From DAIRVC01 sp036803025 (lineage in GTDB: Bacteria > Chloroflexota > Anaerolineae > Anaerolineales > E44-bin32), in contig DAIRVC010000057.1 of NCBI GenBank assembly GCA_036803025.1, positions 1 to 14,557 of the forward strand: DNA of 14,557 nt, read 5' to 3'. This document shows, in pieces, positions 7,158 through 14,015 of this stretch; within the stretch, counting starts at the first letter, position 1, and every line of letters begins with the position of its first letter. Under the pieces are notes generated by a model that had not been told where the DNA came from, ran no database searches, and saw nothing but the letters and a program-made list of their open reading frames with translations. A program made the translations under genes and the position numbers.

Positions 7158-8024
7158 ATGAGTCTCGCCAACCTGCTCCTCATCCTCGGTTCGGCCTGCA
7201 TGCATGTCATCGTGCATGTCGGGCTGAAGAAGGCACACGATCGTGCGTCGTTCGTGTGGTGGATGCTGGTCTGGGCGATGGTGCTCTTCTCGCCGATCCT
7301 GTTCATCTTCGGCCGGCCGCTCCCGCTGCTGGCTGTCGGGATCATGCTGCTCAGCTCGGTGTTCGAGGCCGCCTACTTCCTGGCGATTGCCAAGGCCTAC
7401 CGCGGCGCGGATCTGTCGGTTGTCTACCCGCTGGCGCGCGGCACCGCCCCGGCGCTGCTACTGATCTGGTCGGCGCTGCTCCTGCGCGAGCCGATCTCGG
7501 CCGGCGGAATCGCCGGGGTTATCACCATCGCCGCCGGCCTGTATGTCATCAACCTGCCCCGCCTGGGCGCCTGGCGCGAACCGCTGCGCTCCCTGCGCCA
7601 GGCCGGTCCGCGCTGGGCGCTCCTGGCCGGGCTGAGCACTTCGCTGTATACCGCCATCGACAAGATCGGTATCTCACTGGTGCCGCCCCTGCTGTATACC
7701 TATATCGCCTTGGGGATCACCACACTGTGGGTGACGCCGTTCACGCTGCGCGAGGTCGGCTGGAGCGGGCTGCGGCAGGAACTGCGCGCCTCGCCCCTGG
7801 CCACGGTCCTGGCCGGGTTGATGACGCTGGGAGCGTATGGCATCGTCCTGTTGGCGATGCAGTTCGGCACCCCGGCTTCGTATGCCGGCGCCGTGCGTGA
7901 GTTCAGCGTCGTGCTGGGCGCCGCCTACGGCGTCTTCGTCTTGAAGGAGAGCCGCTCGGCGATGCGCATCGTCGGATCGCTGATGATCGCCGCCGGCGTG
8001 GGCATGATCGGTCTGCTGGGTTGA
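7158..8024 (+). CDS. EamA-type (drug/metabolite transporter superfamily) membrane permease
   Basis: 288 residues from ATG 7158, 26 bases after the previous stop. The upstream ribosome binding site is weak (GAGGCG is far away). The protein is strongly hydrophobic, with about ten predicted membrane segments in two repeated halves of five. Examples are NLLLILGSACMHVIVHVGL near the start and VGSLMIAAGVGMIGLLG at the end. VVYPLARGTAPALLLI at about residues 88-103 is the usual EamA signature region, and the proline-flanked second half repeats it. The family exports or imports small metabolites, often amino acids or amines. Being embedded in the operon suggests that it moves a substrate, product or thiol of the pathway, but direction and cargo cannot be read. 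Confidence 0.88.
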   Translation: MSLANLLLILGSACMHVIVHVGLKKAHDRASFVWWMLVWAMVLFSPILFIFGRPLPLLAVGIMLLSSVFEAAYFLAIAKAYRGADLSVVYPLARGTAPALLLIWSALLLREPISAGGIAGVITIAAGLYVINLPRLGAWREPLRSLRQAGPRWALLAGLSTSLYTAIDKIGISLVPPLLYTYIALGITTLWVTPFTLREVGWSGLRQELRASPLATVLAGLMTLGAYGIVLLAMQFGTPASYAGAVREFSVVLGAAYGVFVLKESRSAMRIVGSLMIAAGVGMIGLLG

Positions 8025-8032
8025 GTCGCGAA

Positions 8033-10069
8033 ATGGCGCAAACGCAGGTCGCCCAACATCAGGTCGTTCTGCTTCCCTCCGGGCGGCGCGGACAGGTCGC
8101 GCACGGGAGCAACCTGCTGGATGCCTGCCGCGCCCTGGGCGTGGACCTCGAATCGATCTGCGGCGGGCGACAGACCTGCGGCAAGTGCCAGGTGATCGTC
8201 GAAGAGGGCAACTTCCCCAAGCACGGCCTGACCTCGTCCGCCGATCATCTCAGCGCGCCTGGGGAGGTCGAGGCCGCCTATGCTGCTCAAAACGGCCTGG
8301 GCGCGCGCCGCCTGGCATGCGCCGCCCAAGTCATCGGCGATCTGCTCATCTCGGTCCCCGAAGAGAGTCAGGCGCGCAAGCAGATCGTCGCCAAGGCCGC
8401 CACCGAGCGGGTCATCGACGTTCAGCCCGCCATCCGGCAGGTGTACGTCGAGGTCGATTCGGCCGACCTGGGCGATGACCGGGGCGATTGGGAGAGGCTT
8501 GAGGCGGCGCTGGCCGAGCAGTGGTCGTTGCGGGGACTGGCGATCGACATCATGACGCTGCGCCGCCTGCAGCCGGCACTGCGCGATCGGGCGGCGCACC
8601 TGGCCAGCGGCCGGCGCGGCCTGACCGTGGCTGTGTGGCAAGAGCAGGAGGTCGTGCGGGTGTTGCCGGGCTATCGCGAGGGGCTGTACGGCCTGGCGGT
8701 CGACATCGGCTCGACGACCATTGTTGCCCACCTGTGCGACCTGCGCACCGGAGCGGTGGCGGCCACCGAAGCGATGATGAATCCGCAGGTCCGCTACGGC
8801 GAAGACCTGATGAGCCGCGTCTCCTACGGCATGATGGAACCTCAAGGCGTCGAGCGCATGCATCGTGCTGCCCTGCGGGCGGTCTCCGAGCTGGCCGAAA
8901 AGGCCTGCGCCCGGATCGCACAGACGCCGGAGTGCATCCTCGACGCGGTCCTGGTGGGCAACACGATCATGATTCACCTGCTGCTGGGGATCGACCCGGT
9001 CGAGTTAGGCGGGGCGCCATTCGCCCTGGCCGCCTCGGGCCCGGTCGATCTGCGGGCGCGCGACCTCGGGCTGTCGTTTGCCCCGTCGGCCCGCGTGCAC
9101 ACGCTGCCGTGCATCGCCGGGCATGTCGGCGCCGACCACGTCGGCGTCCTGCTGGCCGAGGCGCCCCAGGCGCAGGCTGAACTGGCGCTGGTCGTCGACG
9201 TCGGCACCAACGCCGAGATGTCGCTCGGCAACCACAGCCGGCTGCTGTGCGCCTCGAGCCCCACCGGTCCGGCCTTCGAGGGGGCGCAGATCACTCACGG
9301 CCAGCGGGCGGCGCCGGGGGCGATCGAACGCGTGCGCATCGATCCCGCCACGCTCGAACCGCGCTACCGGGTGATCGGCCACGCCGACTGGATCGAGGCC
9401 TCGGCCGCGGACCTGCCCGCCGCCGCCCGGCCCACGGGCATCTGCGGAAGCGGTATCATCGAGGTCGTGGCACAGATGTACCTGACCGGGGTCCTGCGAG
9501 CCGACGGCCGCTTCGCCGAAGACGGCGCACAGCGCAGCCCGCGCATCCGCGCGCACGGGCGCGCCGCCGCCTATGTGCTGGCAGATTCTTCGCAGACGGC
9601 CACCGGCAAGGAGATCGTCGTCACACAGAACGACGTGCGCGCCATCCAGCTGGCCAAGGGCGCCCTGTACGCCGGCATCCGGCTGCTGATGGCGCACCTG
9701 GGCGTGGAGCGCCTCGATCGAATCGCGCTCGCCGGCGCGTTCGGGAGCTACATCGATCCGCTGCACGCCATGGTCCTGGGCATGATCCCGGACTGCGATC
9801 TCTCGCGGGTTCGGGCCGTCGGCAATGCCGCCGGCGACGGCGCCCGCATCGCACTGCTCAACCGCCACCAGCGCCGGGAGGCGGCCCGCCTGGCGCGCTG
9901 GGTTGAGCACGTTCAGACCGCCACCGACCCCGGATTTCAGCAGGCCTTTGTCGAGGCGATGGCGCTGCCGCATGCCGTGGACGCCTTCCCTCACCTGCAG
10001 GGCATCCTGCCGCAATCGGGAAGCGCAGTGCCTCGCCGCGACCGGCGGCGCAACTCAAAACCTGGGTAG
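8033..10069 (+). CDS. Corrinoid protein reductive activator: 2Fe-2S ferredoxin plus ASKHA (DUF4445) domain, RACo-like
   Basis: 678 residues from ATG 8033. A TTG at 8021 overlapping the previous stop is a possible alternative. The N-terminal ferredoxin domain carries C43, C49 and C52 (CGGRQTCGKC) and C96, the pattern of a plant-type [2Fe-2S] cluster. The ASKHA ATPase part has VDIGSTT at 223-229, VVDVGTN at 387-393, the TGICGSGIIE glycine motif and LAGAFGSYIDP near the end. RACo-type proteins use ATP to push an electron uphill onto inactive Co(II) corrinoid, restoring methyl-accepting Co(I). The corrinoid protein gene follows after 11 bases, the expected partner. It differs from RamA of methanogens, which carries C-terminal 4Fe-4S clusters. 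The function in this system is well supported by family and context. Confidence 0.92.
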   Translation: MAQTQVAQHQVVLLPSGRRGQVAHGSNLLDACRALGVDLESICGGRQTCGKCQVIVEEGNFPKHGLTSSADHLSAPGEVEAAYAAQNGLGARRLACAAQVIGDLLISVPEESQARKQIVAKAATERVIDVQPAIRQVYVEVDSADLGDDRGDWERLEAALAEQWSLRGLAIDIMTLRRLQPALRDRAAHLASGRRGLTVAVWQEQEVVRVLPGYREGLYGLAVDIGSTTIVAHLCDLRTGAVAATEAMMNPQVRYGEDLMSRVSYGMMEPQGVERMHRAALRAVSELAEKACARIAQTPECILDAVLVGNTIMIHLLLGIDPVELGGAPFALAASGPVDLRARDLGLSFAPSARVHTLPCIAGHVGADHVGVLLAEAPQAQAELALVVDVGTNAEMSLGNHSRLLCASSPTGPAFEGAQITHGQRAAPGAIERVRIDPATLEPRYRVIGHADWIEASAADLPAAARPTGICGSGIIEVVAQMYLTGVLRADGRFAEDGAQRSPRIRAHGRAAAYVLADSSQTATGKEIVVTQNDVRAIQLAKGALYAGIRLLMAHLGVERLDRIALAGAFGSYIDPLHAMVLGMIPDCDLSRVRAVGNAAGDGARIALLNRHQRREAARLARWVEHVQTATDPGFQQAFVEAMALPHAVDAFPHLQGILPQSGSAVPRRDRRRNSKPG

Positions 10070-10080
10070 ACGAGGAAAGC

Positions 10081-10767
10081 ATGGGCGAGGATATCGACCT
10101 GACCAAGCTGGGGACCGACGAAGTCATACAACAGATCCATGACGACCTGTACGACGGCCTGGCCGAGGAAGTCACAGCCGGCACCCACGAGCTGCTGCGC
10201 CGCGGGCTGACCCCCTACGACATTCTGACCAAGGCCCTGGTGGCGGGGATGGATGTCGTCGGCGTCGATTTTCGCGACGGGGTACTGTTCGTCCCCGAGG
10301 TCCTCATGGCCGCCAAGGCGATGAAGTCCGGCATGGAGATCCTGCGCCCCCTCCTGGCCGAGACCGGCGCCCCGCAGGTCGGCACGCTGGTCATCGGTAC
10401 GGTCAAGGGCGATATCCATGATATCGGCAAGAACCTGGTCGCCATGATGATGGAAGGCGCCGGCTTCAAGGTGGTCAACCTGGGGATCAACAACGACTCG
10501 GACAAGTTCCTGGCGGCGGTGCGCGAACACAATCCCGACATCGTGGGCATGAGCGCGCTGCTCACCACCACGATGCCGTACATGGGCGTGGTGATCAAGG
10601 CGCTCAAGGAAGCCGGCCTGCGGCAGGATCTGATCGTGTTGGTCGGCGGCGCACCGTTGAACGCCGCTTTCGCCGAGGAGATCGAGGCGGACGCCTACTG
10701 CCGCGATGCGGCCGTTGCGGTCGAGACGGCCAAGAAGTTGATCGCCATCCGGCGCAATAAGGCCTGA
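10081..10767 (+). CDS. Corrinoid (B12-binding) methyl-carrier protein, MtbC/MttC-like
   Basis: 228 residues from ATG 10081, with GAGGA at 10072-10076 close upstream. The N-terminal ~90 residues form the helical methionine-synthase 'cap' domain (LYDGLAEEVTAGTHELLRRGLTPYDIL). The Rossmann-like cobalamin domain has DIHDIG at 111-116, where H113 is the lower-axial cobalt ligand, S158-A-L160 and VGGAP at 188-192: the DxHxxG, SxL and GG signature. It carries the methyl group in the cytoplasm between the MttB-like donor enzyme and the acceptor methyltransferases. Activator just upstream and homocysteine methyltransferase just downstream give it three partners within one operon. It is the only corrinoid carrier seen here, so one carrier may serve all methyl transfers. 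Confidence 0.95.
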   Translation: MGEDIDLTKLGTDEVIQQIHDDLYDGLAEEVTAGTHELLRRGLTPYDILTKALVAGMDVVGVDFRDGVLFVPEVLMAAKAMKSGMEILRPLLAETGAPQVGTLVIGTVKGDIHDIGKNLVAMMMEGAGFKVVNLGINNDSDKFLAAVREHNPDIVGMSALLTTTMPYMGVVIKALKEAGLRQDLIVLVGGAPLNAAFAEEIEADAYCRDAAVAVETAKKLIAIRRNKA

Positions 10768-10781
10768 GAGAGGAGGCGCAC

Positions 10782-11681
10782 ATGGGGGACTGGCAAGAAC
10801 TGCTCCGTCAACCCGGGGTGATCCTGGCGGACGGCGCCATGGGCACCATGCTGTTCGAGGCCGGGCTGGAGTTCGGCAGCCCGCCCGAGTCGTGGAACGT
10901 GGAGCATCCTGACCGGGTCGAGACGATCCAGCGCGACTACGTGCAGGCCGGAGCCCAGATCATCCTGACCAACACGTTCGGCGGCACCCGCTTCCGCCTG
11001 GAGCTGCACGGCCTGGAACCACGCGTGGCCGAGCTCAACCGGGCCGGGGTGGCGATCGCCCGCAAGGCGATCGAGGCCGCCGGCGGGAGCGCTCTGGTCG
11101 CAGGCGATATCGGGCCGAGCGGCGGCATGCTCGCCCCGCTGGGGTCATTGACTTTCGAAGATCTGACCGCCGGCTTCGCCCAGCAGGCAGCCACCCTGGC
11201 TGAGGCCGGGGTGGATCTGTTCTGGATCGAGACCATGGCCAGCCTGGAGGAGATGCATGCCGCCATGCTCGGCGTGCAGCAGGCGGCGCCCGGTCGCCCG
11301 ATGATCACCACGATGACCTTCGACACGCGCGGTTTCACCATGATGGGTGTCTCGCCCGAGAAGGCCGTGGAGGCGGTGCTCGGCTGGGGCGCCGACGCGG
11401 CCGGCGGGAACTGCGGCAATGGGCCGGACGAGGTCCTGGAGGTCTTGCGCAAGATGCGGGCCGTCGCGCCGCAGGCGCTGCTGGTGGCCAAGGCCAACGC
11501 CGGCATACCCGAGCTGGTCGGCGGCAGGGCCGTCTACCGGGCTGGGCCGCAAGTCATGGCGGAGCACGCCGTCGCTGCCGCTCGGGCGGGGGCGCGCATC
11601 ATCGGCGCCTGCTGCGGCAGCACCCCGGCGCATCTGCACGCCATGGCCGAGGCGCTCTCCGCCGCCGGCCTGCGCGGGTGA
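10782..11681 (+). CDS. Stand-alone zinc homocysteine S-methyltransferase (MetH N-module/BHMT-like)
   Basis: 299 residues from ATG 10782, with a strong AGGAGG at 10771-10776. It begins with the family mark ILADGAMGTML and continues through LTNTFGGTRFRLE. The Zn-thiolate ligands are C211 (GGNCG) and the pair C277-C278 (GACCGSTP), at spacing very close to the homocysteine module of cobalamin-dependent methionine synthase. It activates homocysteine as a zinc thiolate and methylates it to methionine. The donor could be methyl-cobalamin on the adjacent corrinoid protein or directly a betaine (BHMT-type). The neighbouring corrinoid protein favours the first, by inference. It lacks the folate, B12 and AdoMet domains of full MetH, which occur here as separate genes (the AdoMet domain is absent). 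Confidence 0.9.
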   Translation: MGDWQELLRQPGVILADGAMGTMLFEAGLEFGSPPESWNVEHPDRVETIQRDYVQAGAQIILTNTFGGTRFRLELHGLEPRVAELNRAGVAIARKAIEAAGGSALVAGDIGPSGGMLAPLGSLTFEDLTAGFAQQAATLAEAGVDLFWIETMASLEEMHAAMLGVQQAAPGRPMITTMTFDTRGFTMMGVSPEKAVEAVLGWGADAAGGNCGNGPDEVLEVLRKMRAVAPQALLVAKANAGIPELVGGRAVYRAGPQVMAEHAVAAARAGARIIGACCGSTPAHLHAMAEALSAAGLRG

Positions 11682-11689
11682 TCCTGGCG

Positions 11690-11703
11690 AGGAGGCGCAG
11701 ATC
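11690..11703 (+). promoter_or_regulatory. Ribosome binding site of the DUF1638 gene, placed for an ATC rather than ATG start
   Basis: AGGAGG at 11690-11695 lies 14 bases before ATG 11710, which is unusually far. It lies only five bases before an in-frame ATC at 11701-11703. The neighbouring homocysteine methyltransferase gene has the same string AGGAGGCGCA at 10771-10780, followed by CATG, so ATG there occupies the place taken here by GATC. Either translation starts at ATC, or long spacing to ATG 11710 is tolerated. Confidence 0.45.
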
Positions 11704-11709
11704 ACACCG

Positions 11710-12291
11710 ATGAAGACGGCCCTGATCGCCTGCGGCGCCTTGGCCCGCGAGGTGCTCCACCTGCGGGACAAGCACGGCTGGGAGGCCGACGTCCTGGGCG
11801 TCGCCTCGCTGCTTCACAACGAGCCCGACCGCATCCCGGCCGCAGTCCTGGGCCGCATCCGCCAGGCACGCCGCGCCTATGAGCGGGTCATCGTCGTCTA
11901 CGGCGACTGCGGGACGGGCGGCCAGCTCGATCGGGCCCTGCAAGCCGAGGGCATCGAGCGCGTAGCCGGGCCGCACTGCTACGAGATGTATGCCGACGGA
12001 CTCTTCCATCAGCTGATGCAGGACGACCCGGGGACGTATTTCCTGACCGACTACCTGGTGCAGTCGTTCGATCACCTGGTCATCGAAGGGATGGGGCTCG
12101 ATCGGCACCCCGAACTGCGCCAGGAGTACTTCCGCAACTACTCGCGCGTGGTGTATCTGGCACAGCGCGACGACCCCGCCCTGCGCCGGCGCGCCGCCTG
12201 GGCGGCGGAGGCGCTCGGCCTGCCGCTGGAGATCCGCCAGGTCGGCTACGGCGCGCTGGAGTCGCGGTTGGTGGAGATGATGCGACCATGA
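11710..12291 (+). CDS. DUF1638 family protein of unknown function
   Basis: 193 residues from ATG 11710. A start at the in-frame ATC 11701 would add three residues. The open frame continues far upstream but overlaps the previous gene there. Family marks are ACGALAREV at the start, YGDCGTGGQLD and PHCYEMYADGLF. C8, C67 and the H89-C90 pair are the type of residues that bind a metal, though no metal is established for this family to my knowledge. No signal peptide or membrane segment is visible, so it is cytoplasmic. Its stop overlaps the next start (ATGA at 12288-12291). DUF1638 genes are typical companions of MttB-like and corrinoid methyltransferase genes, so an accessory role in corrinoid or C1 handling is likely. 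The activity is unknown. Confidence 0.85.
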   Translation: MKTALIACGALAREVLHLRDKHGWEADVLGVASLLHNEPDRIPAAVLGRIRQARRAYERVIVVYGDCGTGGQLDRALQAEGIERVAGPHCYEMYADGLFHQLMQDDPGTYFLTDYLVQSFDHLVIEGMGLDRHPELRQEYFRNYSRVVYLAQRDDPALRRRAAWAAEALGLPLEIRQVGYGALESRLVEMMRP

Positions 12292-12590
12292 CGGTCTCGG
12301 TCCAGGTCGTGTATTGGCGCGACATTCCGGCGCAGATCAAGCTGCGCGCCGGCAGGGAGCGGTTGGCCCGACCGTTGAGTGAGCGCTTCCAGCAGGCGAT
12401 CGACGCGGCGGCCATGCGTGCCGGGGTGGCGCAGGACGATGCCTACCTGGCCGAGTGGCGCTCGTCCGATTGGCCGGAGCGCGACGGCGATTTGGCCGAG
12501 GTCGCCTCCGCTTTAGTCGCCCAGCTGGAGGCCGACTACCCCGACGAGCGTCTGACGGCCCTGGCCGCCCGCGGGGGCCGGGAGAGTTAG
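12288..12590 (+). CDS. Small 'virulence factor' family protein (PF13769-like), unknown function
   Basis: 100 residues from ATG 12288, which overlaps the stop of the DUF1638 gene by four bases (ATGA), implying coupled translation. The start VQVVYWRDIPAQIKLRAGR is the family hallmark. The rest is a small soluble acidic-basic domain with EWRSSDWPERDGD and a C-terminal helix (LVAQLEADYP). No signal peptide, membrane segment or Cys is present. The family name is historical and says nothing about pathogenicity here. Its steady place beside DUF1638 and MTHFR-like genes suggests a partner or assembly role in the folate/corrinoid pathway, by inference only. Confidence 0.8.
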   Translation: MTVSVQVVYWRDIPAQIKLRAGRERLARPLSERFQQAIDAAAMRAGVAQDDAYLAEWRSSDWPERDGDLAEVASALVAQLEADYPDERLTALAARGGRES

Positions 12591-12598
12591 CCCGCGCC

Positions 12599-13054
12599 GT
12601 GTCGTTCTTGCAGAACACCCCGCAGCTCCTCGAACGAGCCTATCTGTCCACGCACTCCGCTCTGGGCCATTTCCGGCGCTGGCTGCGTCCGGGCGGCCTG
12701 GTCGAACGGCTCTTGGTATGGGGTGAACAGCTGAGCAAGGGGCCGGTCTTCGATTGCCGCATGTGCGGACAGTGCGTCCTGCATTCGACCGGCATGACCT
12801 GCCCGATGACCTGCCCGAAGAATATGCGCAACGGCCCCTGCGGCGGCGTGCGGCCGGACGGCCGCTGCGAGGTCCTGCCCGATCAAGCCTGCATCTGGGT
12901 CTTGGCCTGGCGGCGGGCTGAGAGGATGCCGCGCTTTGGCGCGGACATCGATCACGTGCTGCCGCCGCTGGACCGCCGCCTGCAGGGCACCTCGGCCTGG
13001 ATCAACGACTTCGACGGCCGGGCCGGCGCCTCCCCGCCGGGATGGGATCGATGA
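12599..13054 (+). CDS. Cys-rich MTHFR C-terminal domain protein (PF12225, MetV-like)
   Basis: 151 residues from GTG 12599. This start avoids most overlap with the previous gene, and GGGAGAG (about 12580-12586) lies upstream at loose spacing. The start is the least certain part, and the open frame extends upstream to 12455. The core holds eight cysteines: C53, C56, C59, C68, C72, C81, C90 and C98, with the segment MRNGPCGGVRPDGRCE typical of the family. In acetogens such MetV subunits pair with MetF and carry iron-sulfur and/or zinc sites that bring electrons to the flavin. The MetF gene overlaps its stop by ATGA (13051-13054), which fits a MetV-MetF complex. Metal type cannot be told from sequence. 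Confidence 0.87.
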   Translation: MSFLQNTPQLLERAYLSTHSALGHFRRWLRPGGLVERLLVWGEQLSKGPVFDCRMCGQCVLHSTGMTCPMTCPKNMRNGPCGGVRPDGRCEVLPDQACIWVLAWRRAERMPRFGADIDHVLPPLDRRLQGTSAWINDFDGRAGASPPGWDR

Positions 13055-14010
13055 GGCCGCGCTCGCGCCTGGAGCGCGTGCTGCGCGCCGGCCGCTTCGC
13101 GGTCACGGCCGAACTCAACCCACCCGATTGCGGCGAGGCGCAGTGCGTGTACGACCGGGCTCTGGTGCTGGCCTCGGTGTGCGATGCCATCAACGCCACC
13201 GATGCCTCCGGAGCCAACGTGCACATGTCCAGCGTCGGCGTGTGCGCCCTGCTGACCCGCGCCGGCTACGAACCGGTCATGCAGGTCTCCTGCCGCGACC
13301 GCAACCGCATCGCCATCCAGGGCGACCTGCTCGGCGCGGCGGCCATGGGCGTGCGCAACGTGCTGTGCCTGACCGGCGACGGTGTTCAGGCCGGCGACCA
13401 GCCGCAAGCCAAACCGGTCTTCGACCTGGACTCGGTGATGCTGCTGCAGACCGCGCGTATCATGCGCGACCAGGGGCAGTTCCTCAGCGGGCGGCCGATC
13501 GAATCGCCGCCGCCGTTCTTCTTGGGAGCGGCAGCCAACCCGTTCGCTCCGCCGTTCGAGCAGCGCACCCGCCATCTGGCCAAGAAGATCAGCGCCGGAG
13601 CCGAGTTCATCCAGACGCAGTGGTGCTTCGACGTGCCGCGCCTGCGCCAGTTCATGACCATGGCCGCCGATCTGGGCCTGACCGAACGCGCCTACGTTCT
13701 GGTTGGCGTCGGCCCGCTGCGCTCGGCGCGCGCCGGCGAGTGGCTGCGCACACACGTCCCCGGCGTGGCCATCCCGGACCCGGTCATCGACCGGCTGCGC
13801 CGCCTACCTGCCGAACGGCAACAGCAGGAAGGCAAGCGGCTGTGCGTGGAGATCATCCAGGAAGTGCAGGAGATCCCCGGCGTGCGCGGTGTTCACGTGA
13901 TGGCCTTCCGCCAGGAGGAGCTCGTCGCCGAAATCATCGAAGCGGCCGGGTTGCTGCCCCGGCGGCGAGGCGCCGCCGCGGGCAAGTCCGGCCGCCATTC
14001 GGAGGCATGA
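13051..14010 (+). CDS. metF: 5,10-Methylenetetrahydrofolate reductase
   Basis: 319 residues from ATG 13051, inside the ATGA overlap with the MetV-like gene. ATG 13042 in the same frame would add three residues. The TIM-barrel MTHFR fold is marked by FAVTAELNPP with the catalytic-type E21, QVSCRDRNR, VLCLTGDG with D110, the segment FFLGAAANPFAPP, and FIQTQWCFDVPRLRQF. It binds FAD and interconverts methylene-THF and methyl-THF in the cytoplasm. In this operon either direction makes sense: oxidising methyl-THF from betaine demethylation towards central C1 use, or making methyl-THF for methionine. The C-terminal ~20 residues (RRRGAAAGKSGRHSEA) are a basic tail beyond the barrel. Confidence 0.93.
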   Translation: MRPRSRLERVLRAGRFAVTAELNPPDCGEAQCVYDRALVLASVCDAINATDASGANVHMSSVGVCALLTRAGYEPVMQVSCRDRNRIAIQGDLLGAAAMGVRNVLCLTGDGVQAGDQPQAKPVFDLDSVMLLQTARIMRDQGQFLSGRPIESPPPFFLGAAANPFAPPFEQRTRHLAKKISAGAEFIQTQWCFDVPRLRQFMTMAADLGLTERAYVLVGVGPLRSARAGEWLRTHVPGVAIPDPVIDRLRRLPAERQQQEGKRLCVEIIQEVQEIPGVRGVHVMAFRQEELVAEIIEAAGLLPRRRGAAAGKSGRHSEA

Positions 14011-14015
14011 ACCGC

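Noticed and set aside
7925..10015. Minus-strand frames of 350 and 336 codons opposite the corrinoid activator
   Set aside because: Low-complexity shadows of a gene whose + strand product has intact ferredoxin and ASKHA motifs.
11347..11700. N-terminal extension of the DUF1638 protein
   Set aside because: It lies wholly inside the homocysteine methyltransferase gene and is Arg/Ser/Ala-rich. Family members begin at the ACGALAREV segment.
12455..12598. Upstream part of the MetV-like frame
   Set aside because: It overlaps the small 'virulence factor' gene and has the composition of a GC shadow. GTG 12599 is the reasonable start.
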